DNA of 64,000 nt from the NCBI GenBank assembly GCA_947085035.1, contig CAMTUW010000007.1:1-64000 (forward strand), read 5' to 3'. Shown piece by piece: positions 7,092-15,607 of the stretch. The translations under genes and the position numbers were made by a program. The number at the start of each line of letters is the position of its first letter. The stretch's first letter is position 1. Below the pieces are notes generated by a model. It was not told the DNA's origin. It made no database searches and was given only the letters and a program-made list of their open reading frames with translations. Origin of the DNA: CAMTUW01 sp947085035. GTDB taxonomy: Bacteria; Actinomycetota; Coriobacteriia; Anaerosomatales; PHET01.

Positions 7092-7969
7092 GCGACTCGA
7101 AAGCGTTCGAGAACGACAACCGCCCCACGTGGTGCCCGGGATGCGGCAACCATGCGATGTTCGAAGCGCTCAAACGCGCCTACTCCGAGCTGGGCTGGGA
7201 CAAGCGTGATCTCACGATGTTTTGGGGCATCGGCTGCCACGGCAACGGGGCTGACTTCTATGACGTTCAGGGGTTTCACGCCCTCCACGGACGCGCGCTG
7301 CCCTCAGCTACCGCTTTCGCGCTCACGAGACCGGACCAGCGTGTGGTCGTGGAGATGGGCGACGGGGACGGATACGGGCTGGGACTTGGGCACTTCGTGC
7401 ACTCCTGCCGCAGGAACGTCCGGATGACGCTCATCGCTCACAACAATCAGATCTACGGACTCACGACCGGACAGGCTTCTCCCACCACCGATCACTTGAT
7501 GCCCACCGTGTCGACTCCCTCCGGCGTCCCCGAGCAGCCCGTGAACCCGATCGGGCTCGCGCTCTCAGAGGGGGCGACGTTCGTGGCGCGGGGCTTTTCG
7601 GGCGATGCCGCGCATCTCACCTCGCTCTATGTAGCGGCTCTTGAGCACGACGGCTTCGCGCTGGTGGACGTGTTTCAGCCGTGTGTGACCTGGAACAAGC
7701 TGAACACATCCGCATGGCTCCGCGATCGCGTCTACAAGCTCGAGGAGACCGATTGGGACACAGGCGACCGAGGCGCCGCGCTGGACCTCTCGCTCACGAC
7801 GTTTCACGAGCTGACGTGTACCCCCGAGCAGTGCCGCCTCCCGATCGGGATCATCCACCGCGAAGAAGGCCGTCCCACGTATCAGGACCTGACCCCCGCC
7901 TCGGCGACACCGGGATGGCAGCGGGCGGAAGCCCCACGGGACATCTCATCCCTGATGTTCGGGCTCTAG
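7088..7969 (+). CDS. 2-oxoacid:ferredoxin oxidoreductase beta subunit (ThDP-binding)
   Basis: A 293-residue thiamine-diphosphate subunit. WCPGCGNHAMFEAL holds the CxxC pair that usually ligates the 4Fe-4S cluster. GDGDGYGLGLGHFVHSCRRN and IAHNNQIYGLTTGQASPTT are the cofactor-binding and active-site motifs. The start overlaps the alpha-subunit stop (ATGA). No separate ferredoxin-like delta subunit follows, as is usual for the two-subunit Kor type, so electrons should go to a soluble ferredoxin. Its stop codon directly abuts the stop codon of the convergent HD-GYP gene, with no spacer. Confidence 0.93.
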   Translation: MSDSKAFENDNRPTWCPGCGNHAMFEALKRAYSELGWDKRDLTMFWGIGCHGNGADFYDVQGFHALHGRALPSATAFALTRPDQRVVVEMGDGDGYGLGLGHFVHSCRRNVRMTLIAHNNQIYGLTTGQASPTTDHLMPTVSTPSGVPEQPVNPIGLALSEGATFVARGFSGDAAHLTSLYVAALEHDGFALVDVFQPCVTWNKLNTSAWLRDRVYKLEETDWDTGDRGAALDLSLTTFHELTCTPEQCRLPIGIIHREEGRPTYQDLTPASATPGWQRAEAPRDISSLMFGL

Positions 7970-10126
7970 CTAGGAGGCTTCGGGGTGCGGCTTGACACGC
8001 TTGTGCTCGAGCCGCTTGACCATCCGGACGAATGCGGAGGCGACCACGGGATCGAACTGTGAACCCGCCAGCCCCTGTATCTCCGCCAACGCCTCATCCG
8101 AGCTCACCGGGGTGCGAAACGCTCGATGCGCCGTCATGTTCTCGAACGCGTCGCATACGGCGAGGATTCGTGATTCCAGCGGGATGCGCTCACCCGAGAG
8201 CTGATCCGGATACCCCAAGCCGTCGTAGCGCTCGTGGTGCCATCGAACCAGGGACGGAATGTCGTCGAGACCCGCAGGGTCGAGGATGCGTTCCCCGAGA
8301 ATCGAGTGCTCCTCGAACTCTGTTCGCTCTGCCGGCTCAAGAGCGCCTTCCTTCTGCAAGACGTCGTCCCTGATCGCGATCTTGCCAACGTCGTGCACGA
8401 GGGCCGCGAGCCCTACGATCTGGACACGATCATCAGACAGATCAAGTACCTGCGCGAGAGCGGTCGCGAGTTCCGCGACGTTGACCGAGTGATCGCGAGT
8501 CGCTGGATCGCGCGCGTCAACCGCCTCGGCCAGCGCGCGCACGGTTGCCCGGAGTGTCCGCAATCGGACACGTGACGCGTTGTGCTCGGTCGGCACAACC
8601 GCGACTGACTCCTCGAACACGACAACGGAACCGTCATCGGTACCTCGCGCGGCCCTGCACGCGATCTCTGCGGCGGCCAGCAGGTCATGCGCCTCATTGA
8701 CGGGTGAAGGAAATGTCGCCACGCCTATGGTGAACTCCACGACCGAACCGCCAACGCCGGCGGAACCATGCGACAGACCCAGCCAGACGGCACGCCCATG
8801 AGCGGCGGCTTCCGACGATCCAACGCCCAAGGCAATCACGACGAACTCCTGGCCGCCCAAACGAAACACCTCAGCACCATGAGGCATCCCCACTCTGATC
8901 GCATCAGCCACACGCCGTAGGAGGCCGTCTGCCTGTGCCTGGCCATGGAGGTCCGCTACGAGACCCAACTCGTGAACCGTGAACACGATCAGGCTCATCT
9001 CGCGACCGAACGATTTCGCGAACCAGAGGGTGTCACTCAAGCGTCGCTCCAGAAACGCATCGCTCCACGCGCCGGTCACCGTGTCGATGAGTGCGTCTCG
9101 ACGCACGCGAGACCTCTCGATGACAAGAACCCAACTGCGCAAGGCGAGCAGTGCCGCCAACAGGACCGTCGCGATCTCAAGCGACCGTGCACTCGTGGTG
9201 TCTTGGGCGTCGAACGCCAGAATCATGAAGATGGGCAATGCGCAGGCGATCACGCCGGGGTAGGCACGAACGACCAAGCGAGGGACGGAGACCGCGAACG
9301 GAGCGATCGAGAGCACTTGACCTTGCGAAGATGTCGTCAGGCGATAGACGACCGCGAGAACCATGAGAGCTGTCCCGACCCCAAGCACGTCGATGACGAT
9401 CGAAGGCTCATACCTGCCGCGCTGCAGTAGTTCGATGTACCAGTAGGGCGACGCAACCATCCCGATGCCGACAAAAGCGAAAGCGGCCGAAACGAATCGT
9501 TCCCACGACTTCCACTTCGAGTTCTTCCACCCCGCAACGGCAGCGATATCGGCGACAAGAATCACCGCTCCGATAAGTGTATGGCCAGCGAACCACGCGG
9601 CATCGTCAACAGTGCCGCCGGAAGCGAGCATCATCGGCCGTGTCCACAACAGGAAGAACATCGGCCACGCCACGATCCCCGCAAGAATCAGATCGACGTA
9701 GACGGCGAACCAGCGCGCGAAGGGCTGTGAGCCGACGCGCGTCATCGACACCAGCACGGCAAGGATCAACAAACCGACAACGAACAGCGAGTACGACTTC
9801 CACCCACCTATGGGCATTCCGCGCGGGGCGACATTGACCACCCACCAGGTCCAATGCGATTCACTGGCCAACTCGATACCGGAGACTGCGGCGAACAACC
9901 CCCAGAATCGCCTCTCGAATCCCGACATCCCCGGGCGCACCGCGAGATAGAGGGTTCCCGCGAACATGAAAGCCACGGGGAGCAAGAGTGAAGTGGTATC
10001 TGCGACAACAACCTGTGTCTCCCACGGAAACCCTGCTGCCACGACCAGCGCCCGTATGCCGAACAGCACTCCCAGTGCGATCCAGGCCGCACGCCGGATG
10101 CGTCGCGCTGACCACCTGGCGATCAC
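7970..10126 (-). CDS. Membrane HD-GYP cyclic-di-GMP phosphodiesterase with degenerate GGDEF domain (1)
   Basis: A 718-residue protein. Residues 1-335 form a multi-helix membrane sensor region. A GGDEF-like domain spans about 345-500 but its signature reads GGQEF (424-428), so cyclase activity is doubtful. An HD-GYP domain follows with intact LVHDVGK (HD near 578-579) and HHERYDGLGYP (GYP 638-640), the binuclear metal and c-di-GMP site. It probably breaks down c-di-GMP, with the GGDEF relic as a regulatory or GTP-binding module. The start GTG overlaps the stop of its paralogue upstream (GTGA). The two proteins have the same architecture but clearly different sequence, suggesting an old tandem duplication. 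Confidence 0.9.
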   Translation of the reverse strand: MIARWSARRIRRAAWIALGVLFGIRALVVAAGFPWETQVVVADTTSLLLPVAFMFAGTLYLAVRPGMSGFERRFWGLFAAVSGIELASESHWTWWVVNVAPRGMPIGGWKSYSLFVVGLLILAVLVSMTRVGSQPFARWFAVYVDLILAGIVAWPMFFLLWTRPMMLASGGTVDDAAWFAGHTLIGAVILVADIAAVAGWKNSKWKSWERFVSAAFAFVGIGMVASPYWYIELLQRGRYEPSIVIDVLGVGTALMVLAVVYRLTTSSQGQVLSIAPFAVSVPRLVVRAYPGVIACALPIFMILAFDAQDTTSARSLEIATVLLAALLALRSWVLVIERSRVRRDALIDTVTGAWSDAFLERRLSDTLWFAKSFGREMSLIVFTVHELGLVADLHGQAQADGLLRRVADAIRVGMPHGAEVFRLGGQEFVVIALGVGSSEAAAHGRAVWLGLSHGSAGVGGSVVEFTIGVATFPSPVNEAHDLLAAAEIACRAARGTDDGSVVVFEESVAVVPTEHNASRVRLRTLRATVRALAEAVDARDPATRDHSVNVAELATALAQVLDLSDDRVQIVGLAALVHDVGKIAIRDDVLQKEGALEPAERTEFEEHSILGERILDPAGLDDIPSLVRWHHERYDGLGYPDQLSGERIPLESRILAVCDAFENMTAHRAFRTPVSSDEALAEIQGLAGSQFDPVVASAFVRMVKRLEHKRVKPHPEAS

Positions 10127-12288
10127 GGCGAATCACCCGACCAGTCGTCGGACCAGCCCAAAGCGCCCATGCTGCCGACCAGCTCGATGAAGCGCTCGGC
10201 CAGCTCAGGATCGAAACGTGTCCCGATTCCGAGGTCGACCTCTTGCAGTGCAGCGGCTTTGGACATCGGCGCACCGTAGCGTTTGCCAACGGTCATTCCG
10301 TCATAGGCGTCAGCCAGCGCGATGATTCTTGACTCCAAGGGGATCTCAACACCGGTCAGCCCATCGGGGTAACCGTGTCCGTCCCACCGTTCGTGGTGTG
10401 CCCTCACCCACATCGGCACCGACTCGATCCCCAACGATTCGGTAAGACGCTCACCCAATACGCTGTGTTCGCGCACGACGCGTCGTTCACGCGCGGACAG
10501 CATTGTGCCGCCAAGCATTTGATCAGGCAGGGCGATCTTGCCAACATCGTGCAGCATCGCGGCCATCTCAAGCCGACGGATGTGCGAGTCGTCCATGCCT
10601 ATGCCCTCGGCCATCAGCCGAACCAGAGAAGCCACGTTTCGCGAGTGATGCCGATTGGCCGGGTCACGGGCGTCAGCGGCCGAACACAATGCTCTGACCA
10701 TGGTGATCGAGGAGGCCTCCTCGTCTGTCAGCCTCTCCTCAAAACCCAGAGCGTCTCCGAGACGATCGTCATAGGCCACGACCCGTTTCTTCCCGTGACG
10801 TTTCGCCCAGACTTTCGCGCGATCGGCGTTTCGCATCAGTTCCGCTTGTGTGCCGCCGTGCTCAGGGTAGAGCGCATAACCGATTGAAGCGGTGAGACCG
10901 TGGGCAACGCCGGCGCCACGCACCGCCATGAGTACAGCGTTTCCAAGCAAGACGACAGCGCCACCCTCGACAGGTCCCGCCACGAGAAACCCATCCCCGG
11001 AGAGCCGAAACACGGCTCGTTGTGGTCCGGCGACCCGAGCGATCCCGCTTGCGACCTCGCGCAACAGCGAGTCTCCGTGAGTGAATCCTCGCAGCGCGTT
11101 GATGCTTGAGAAATCGTCAAGGTCGACCATCATCACGACGCAGCGATGTCCAGTTGATCGCGCCTCCTCAAGCATCATCTGGAGTCTCTCGTCAAGCGCA
11201 CCGAAGCCGAGAACCCCGGAAACGTGATCCATCTTGGACATTCGCACGAGTTCCGCCGTTTCTCCTCCCTCAAGAAACGTATGCCCCACCATCGACAGCA
11301 CGTTGACGAGCAGGGCAACTGAATACACGGCCATAGAGATGCCGTACAGAGGCGATGAGATAAGCGAGTAGCCCAACCAGACGGTCCCGACAAACAACAA
11401 TGTGGACACCGTGATACCCACGGCTGGCGATGGTATGACCGGCGGCATCCGACGGGTACCGATCGTCTCAGTCCCACCACCCTCGGTCACCTGAAGATAC
11501 GCAGCGACGAACATCACGTGATAGCCGGACAAGAACAGCAGTGAGATTATCATTCGCGGCCAGTCATCTGGTGCGAAGGACAACATGTCCGGAAGCCCCA
11601 GATACGCCCATGCGACGACGGCCAAAGCGAACACCGCCACTCCCGCGCCAATCTCCCGGCTCCACACCATGCGCTGTGGACGCGCGATCAGAGACACCGC
11701 CGCATCGATGACGAGGATGGAAAGCCCGATCGCCGCAAAGGCGGTGACCTTCACGACATCCACGTTCTCGCCAAGCATTCCGAGAGTCTCGGCCCACGAA
11801 ACGACCTTGAACGTGAGAGCGAACAACACCGCAGCGAGAGCGAGTGAATCGAGAGACACCCGCACCGCCCGGCGCCAGTTCAAGCTGATCGTGGCGCCCG
11901 CGACCGTAGCGGCGAGAATGAGAAGCAGGAACGCGGCTGCGCTCGCAACATCGAACGCGCGCTCCCACGATGCAGAGAGTCCGCCGATGATGAGCGTGTA
12001 GCCTGTGGCAGCCTCACGCGCGAACAGCGCCCAGGCAGCGACGGCCAGGAGCGACCAGACCGCACGATGTCTCGACTGAGGAGCGCTGGCCCAAGCCGCC
12101 GCGGTACTGAACGTGGCAAACAGGGACGGCGCCACGAGATAGGCGATTTGTGCGTACGCGAGGGACGCGGGCAGCGTTTCAGAGCCAGCAAGAAGGAGGA
12201 ATACGCCGGCGAGCGCGGGCAAGCCGATCCACACGAGGACTCTTCTCGCGCGCAGAAATCTCTGTGGCGTAGCCGAAGGCCGGATCAT
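10123..12288 (-). CDS. Membrane HD-GYP cyclic-di-GMP phosphodiesterase with degenerate GGDEF domain (2)
   Basis: A 721-residue protein built as its downstream neighbour: eight or so membrane segments over residues 15-340, a GGDEF-like domain at about 355-505 with the signature reduced to SGDGF (430-434), and an HD-GYP domain with intact LHDVGK (HD near 580-581) and HHERWDGHGYP (637-641). The metal-binding VDLDDF motif of GGDEF is kept although the signature is not. Predicted role: c-di-GMP hydrolysis governed by a membrane-sensed signal. ATG 12288 has AAGGGG just upstream. It lies 31 bases after the alpha-oxoamine synthase and is probably in one transcript with it. Confidence 0.9.
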   Translation of the reverse strand: MIRPSATPQRFLRARRVLVWIGLPALAGVFLLLAGSETLPASLAYAQIAYLVAPSLFATFSTAAAWASAPQSRHRAVWSLLAVAAWALFAREAATGYTLIIGGLSASWERAFDVASAAAFLLLILAATVAGATISLNWRRAVRVSLDSLALAAVLFALTFKVVSWAETLGMLGENVDVVKVTAFAAIGLSILVIDAAVSLIARPQRMVWSREIGAGVAVFALAVVAWAYLGLPDMLSFAPDDWPRMIISLLFLSGYHVMFVAAYLQVTEGGGTETIGTRRMPPVIPSPAVGITVSTLLFVGTVWLGYSLISSPLYGISMAVYSVALLVNVLSMVGHTFLEGGETAELVRMSKMDHVSGVLGFGALDERLQMMLEEARSTGHRCVVMMVDLDDFSSINALRGFTHGDSLLREVASGIARVAGPQRAVFRLSGDGFLVAGPVEGGAVVLLGNAVLMAVRGAGVAHGLTASIGYALYPEHGGTQAELMRNADRAKVWAKRHGKKRVVAYDDRLGDALGFEERLTDEEASSITMVRALCSAADARDPANRHHSRNVASLVRLMAEGIGMDDSHIRRLEMAAMLHDVGKIALPDQMLGGTMLSARERRVVREHSVLGERLTESLGIESVPMWVRAHHERWDGHGYPDGLTGVEIPLESRIIALADAYDGMTVGKRYGAPMSKAAALQEVDLGIGTRFDPELAERFIELVGSMGALGWSDDWSGDSP

Positions 12289-12319
12289 GCCCCTTGCATC
12301 CCGAAGTCGATGGACCTTC

Positions 12320-13534
12320 TCAGATCAGCTCCAGCGCACGTCCTGATTCCATGAAAGCGTCAAGGACCAGGGCAATGTCTTCGTCGGTGTGCGTAGCCAT
12401 GAGACATGTGCGCAGCCGCTCGGTGCCGTGCGCGACGGCCGGATGCACAATCGGGCAGACGAACACGCCTCTATCGAAGAGCATCCGAGTGAGGTCCATC
12501 GTCTTAGCCTCATCACCGACCAGTACCGGTACGACACAGGTCGACGCGAGCATCGTATCCCATCCTTGTGCGCGCAGTCCGGCAGCATAGTCGGCCTGGA
12601 TACGATGTAGACGCTCGACTCTCCACGGTTCGTCCTCGATGACATCGAATGCAGCGATCGCGGCAGCGGTCTGGGCGGGAGGAAGCGCTGCGGAGAAGAT
12701 GAAGGGGCGCGACATGTGTCGCAGGTAGTCGACGATCTCGTGCGTCGCGGCACAATAACCGCCCACACTGGGAATCGACTTCGACAACGTCCCCATCTTC
12801 AGGTCGATCGAGCCCGTCATTCCGAAGTGCTCCTCGATACCATGCCCCGTTGCACCCAATGAGCCCACCGAGTGCGCCTCGTCGACCATCAATCGAGCAC
12901 CGTACCGGTCGCACAACGTGCGCGTGGTCGGCAGATCCATGATGTCACCGTCCATGGAAAAGACCGAGTCCGCGATGACGAGGATGGTGCGGTACTCGCC
13001 TGCGGATTTCTCGAGAAGCGTCTCGAGATGTGCCATGTCATTGTGCCTGTAGGTGCGCCATTTCGCTCCGGAGAGCATGCAGCCATCGACGATGGACGCA
13101 TGGTCGAGCTTGTCCATGAGCACCAGGTCGCCCGGCCCCGTGAGCGCTGTGATGATCGCTATGTTCGTCGCGTACCCGCTGGAATAGACACAGGAGTCCT
13201 CGCGAGAAGCAAAGCGCGCGATGCGCGCCTCCAGACGCTCGTGCAGATCGGTCGTCCCCGTGAGCAGCCGCACCCCTCCGGCCCCCGTGCCGTACTCATC
13301 GATGGCACGCTTGGCCGCCTCTTCGATGCGCGGATGCCCGATCAGACCGAGATACGAGTACGAGGCGAGCATCACCATCTCGCGATCGTCTTTCATGGTG
13401 ACGCGATGGTTCGTCTTGCCAACTGTGGCCTGCAGGTAGAAGTACCGATCGGCGGCGCGGAGAGCGTCTCGTCGAGCGATGAACTGTTCGACGCGCTCAT
13501 CGAGGCCATCACGAACCAGTGTCACATCAACCAT
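12320..13534 (-). CDS. Alpha-oxoamine synthase family PLP enzyme (BioF/Kbl/SPT-like)
   Basis: A 404-residue fold-type I PLP enzyme. The PLP lysine is in GTLSKSIPSVGGY, the cofactor aspartate/histidine in VDEAHSVGSLGATGHG, and the substrate entrance in DEYGTGAGGVRLLTGT. ATG 13534 has a GAGAGGGG site and no family sequence lies upstream. Family members condense an acyl-CoA with an amino acid: 8-amino-7-oxononanoate synthase (pimeloyl + alanine), 2-amino-3-ketobutyrate ligase (acetyl + glycine) or serine palmitoyltransferase. No bio or tdh genes are near, and the long N-terminal arm (about 45 residues before the small domain) is closer to the BioF/SPT-like group. The exact reaction is unresolved. 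It heads an operon with two membrane HD-GYP proteins. Confidence 0.82.
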   Translation of the reverse strand: MVDVTLVRDGLDERVEQFIARRDALRAADRYFYLQATVGKTNHRVTMKDDREMVMLASYSYLGLIGHPRIEEAAKRAIDEYGTGAGGVRLLTGTTDLHERLEARIARFASREDSCVYSSGYATNIAIITALTGPGDLVLMDKLDHASIVDGCMLSGAKWRTYRHNDMAHLETLLEKSAGEYRTILVIADSVFSMDGDIMDLPTTRTLCDRYGARLMVDEAHSVGSLGATGHGIEEHFGMTGSIDLKMGTLSKSIPSVGGYCAATHEIVDYLRHMSRPFIFSAALPPAQTAAAIAAFDVIEDEPWRVERLHRIQADYAAGLRAQGWDTMLASTCVVPVLVGDEAKTMDLTRMLFDRGVFVCPIVHPAVAHGTERLRTCLMATHTDEDIALVLDAFMESGRALELI

Positions 13535-13578
13535 GACGATCCCCTCTCGACAGGCCGGCCCGTCCCCGGTGCAAGTCC

Positions 13579-13596
13579 GTATACAAATCTGTACAC
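13579..13596. promoter_or_regulatory. Inverted repeat in the promoter of the alpha-oxoamine synthase operon
   Basis: Arms GTATACA and TGTACAC flank AATC (one mismatch). It lies 45-62 bases upstream of ATG 13534. A TGTTAG/TATACG pair with 16 bases between them on the minus strand overlaps it and is a candidate sigma-70-type promoter, so a bound protein would cover the -10 region. Confidence 0.4.
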
Positions 13597-13622
13597 AGTC
13601 TAACACGCCTCCCGGACGAGCC

Positions 13623-14681
13623 TCAGTCGAAGAAGCCGCGCGTTCGCTGTTCGATGAGCCCTGACTGGATGACCTCGCGAAACGCCTCAGGTGGAATCGT
13701 GCTGCTCCACTGGCCCAGCGCAGCCGCAAAACCCCAGATGATGAACCACAGCGTTGCGGCGAGAAGCGGCCACGCCCACGGCGAGATACGGATTCGCGAG
13801 AACGCCTTGGCCTCGAGGCAACCGTCGACAGGGCACACCTTCACGCAGTCCATGCAGCCGTCACACTCCGGCGTCCATACGCGACCGACCCTCTCGGGTT
13901 CGACGAAGGCATGACAGACCGAGGAGCACCGCTTGCAATGGATGCATTTGCTGGTATCCCGCTCGACTGTGCAGGGCGACAACGCCCCGAACGCGGAGTA
14001 AAGGCCTCCGAGCGGGCACAGGTAGCGACACCAGACGGGGCCGAACAGGAACGAGAACACTGCGGCGAGAAGTGCCGCTGTGATCCAGCTGGGCTCGACC
14101 ATGAGGTGAAGGATCTTCAGATCGGCGATCCACATGTAGGGAAGTTGACGAAATATGATCGCCTCCGACAAGGGAACGAGAATCAGAAACGTCATGAACG
14201 CCGCAGCCAGCAGGTAACGCACAGCTCGCCCCGCAAGATCGAGCGGTTTCCACACACGGATGTTTCGCCCCATCAAGCGGTGCCCGAGGGTGGCGAACGC
14301 CTCCCAGATCGTCCCCACGGGGCAGACCCAGGCGCAGAATCCTCGCTTGAACACGAACGACAGCACAAGCGCGCCGATGATGATGACGAGGCCCGCCGGC
14401 AGCAACGTGTCCCATCCGCCGCCACGGACCCACGCGAAGAAGCTCGTGAAGTGGCCGATCGGCAGAAGCCCCGCGACCGCTTCAGGCCGGCGTACGAAAT
14501 CGCCCCCGCCTCGTGCCCATCGCTCGAAACGCAACAGCTGAACCACTGACGAGATGAAGATGACGAGGAAGACGCCTTTGACGAACCATCGACTGCCGAG
14601 GAATGAGAGCACGCGATGTTTCAGGTCGTGTCGCGGCGCGGACGTCTCCTCGCCGACACCCGGCACGTGATCCTCGGACAC
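13623..14681 (-). CDS. NapH/YccM-type membrane polyferredoxin, 4Fe-4S binding protein
   Basis: A 352-residue membrane protein with about six helices. Two CxxxCP motifs (CAWVCP, CRYLCP) follow membrane helices as in the NapH/NosR/RdxA C-terminal family. Two classical 4Fe-4S motifs come next: CIHCKRCSSVC (with C-P replaced by C-H) and CDGCMDCVKVCP. A final membrane helix ends the protein. It likely passes electrons between the quinone pool or ferredoxin and a partner. GTG 14681 is selected because AGGAGG lies 4 bases upstream. The partner oxidoreductase is not in the window; the divergent neighbour is a rubrerythrin, hinting at oxidative stress defence (inference). Confidence 0.88.
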   Translation of the reverse strand: MSEDHVPGVGEETSAPRHDLKHRVLSFLGSRWFVKGVFLVIFISSVVQLLRFERWARGGGDFVRRPEAVAGLLPIGHFTSFFAWVRGGGWDTLLPAGLVIIIGALVLSFVFKRGFCAWVCPVGTIWEAFATLGHRLMGRNIRVWKPLDLAGRAVRYLLAAAFMTFLILVPLSEAIIFRQLPYMWIADLKILHLMVEPSWITAALLAAVFSFLFGPVWCRYLCPLGGLYSAFGALSPCTVERDTSKCIHCKRCSSVCHAFVEPERVGRVWTPECDGCMDCVKVCPVDGCLEAKAFSRIRISPWAWPLLAATLWFIIWGFAAALGQWSSTIPPEAFREVIQSGLIEQRTRGFFD

Positions 14682-14881
14682 AGCGTCCTCCTGTTCGGGT
14701 ATGGTTCGGCGTGAGGCCGATCGCGCTTCGTGCGCTCATCGACCTTGGCGAGGTTAGTCTTGACGCCGGGCAGGGTCAATGCGCAAAACGGTCGTTCCAT
14801 GGAATCAGCACTTCTTGTCGCGGCGAAGTGACTTTCTCGAAGAGATGCCAGCATCGGAACCAACGAGGTGAGGAGTTCACC

Positions 14882-15418
14882 ATGCGAATGCTACGTTGCC
14901 GGATCTGCGGTGATACATACTTGGGGCCCACGGCTCCGTCCCGTTGCCCGTTCTGTGGGGCCGCAGAAGCGCACTTCGTAGAGCCGGGCGGGTTTCTCGC
15001 CTCAGAGAACCGCGTTCCGCTGACCGAGATCGAGCGCGACCACATCCGCACGGCCATCGATATCGAGCGCTCAAACGCCCGTTTCTACCGTGCGGCGGCT
15101 GCGCTCGTTGGTGACGAGGATCTCTCCAGCGCTTTCAAGCGCCTCTCCAAGGTGGAGGCGGAGCACTGCTCGATATTCTCGAAGCTGATCGGCGAGCCCA
15201 CGCCCAGCGATCTCGACGAGCCCGAGGGTGCGGTTGGTGATTGGTGCTCTGCCATCTCCGAGTCCGCCGCACGCGAATCGAAGGCCTCGGCGTTTTACGA
15301 AGAGGTCGTCGCCGCAGCAACCAACGAGCGCGTCCGCGAGGTCTTCAACGCGATTCTCATGGTCGAGCGCGATCATCTCGCACTCGACGAGGTAGCCGCT
15401 CGACACGCCGGCTGCTGA
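14882..15418 (+). CDS. Rubrerythrin-family protein with N-terminal rubredoxin-like domain
   Basis: A 178-residue protein. Residues 1-35 are rubredoxin-like with two CxxC knuckles (CRICG and CPFC). The remainder is a ferritin-like four-helix bundle with the diiron ligands visible as E in DIERSNARFY, ExxH in KVEAEHCSIF, E in ESKASAFYEE and ExxH in VERDHLALDE. The order, rubredoxin first, is that of reverse rubrerythrins, which reduce hydrogen peroxide or oxygen in anaerobes. ATG 14882 has GAGGTGAGGAG upstream. It is divergent from the membrane polyferredoxin with a 200-base shared promoter region. Confidence 0.9.
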   Translation: MRMLRCRICGDTYLGPTAPSRCPFCGAAEAHFVEPGGFLASENRVPLTEIERDHIRTAIDIERSNARFYRAAAALVGDEDLSSAFKRLSKVEAEHCSIFSKLIGEPTPSDLDEPEGAVGDWCSAISESAARESKASAFYEEVVAAATNERVREVFNAILMVERDHLALDEVAARHAGC

Positions 15419-15428
15419 GGCTTCCCGG

Positions 15429-15564
15429 TCAGTCGTCCAAGCCGGGCACGGTGACTTCTTCTGCGACGGCCGGCGCCCTGCCAATGGTGAGGTACAGGAT
15501 CGGGCCGACGGAGTTGAGCAACAGGATGACGAGGAGCCAGACGATCCTGTAGTTCGCTGTCCAT
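15429..15564 (-). pseudogene. Frameshifted short PLDc_N (phospholipase D N-terminal-like) membrane protein
   Basis: The minus strand codes for YRIVWLLVILLLNSVGPIL followed by YLTIGR and a short acidic tail, which is the PLDc_N single-helix motif found in YxlE-type small proteins. In that frame there is no start codon: a stop (TAA) comes 14 codons before the helix. The obvious start, ATG 15564 with an AAGGAGG site, is in a different frame, and removing one base between them would give a 44-residue protein. So either the gene is broken by a one-base insertion, or the sequence has an error here. It follows the glycosyltransferase by 43 bases on the same strand. Confidence 0.55.
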
Positions 15565-15607
15565 GCCTTGTGGCCTCCTTACCCGCGTGCCTTTTGACTC
15601 CCTGAGT

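Noticed and set aside
7970..12288. Active diguanylate cyclase function for the two GGDEF-HD-GYP proteins
   Set aside because: The signature motif is altered in both (GGQEF, SGDGF), so only the HD-GYP activity is supported.
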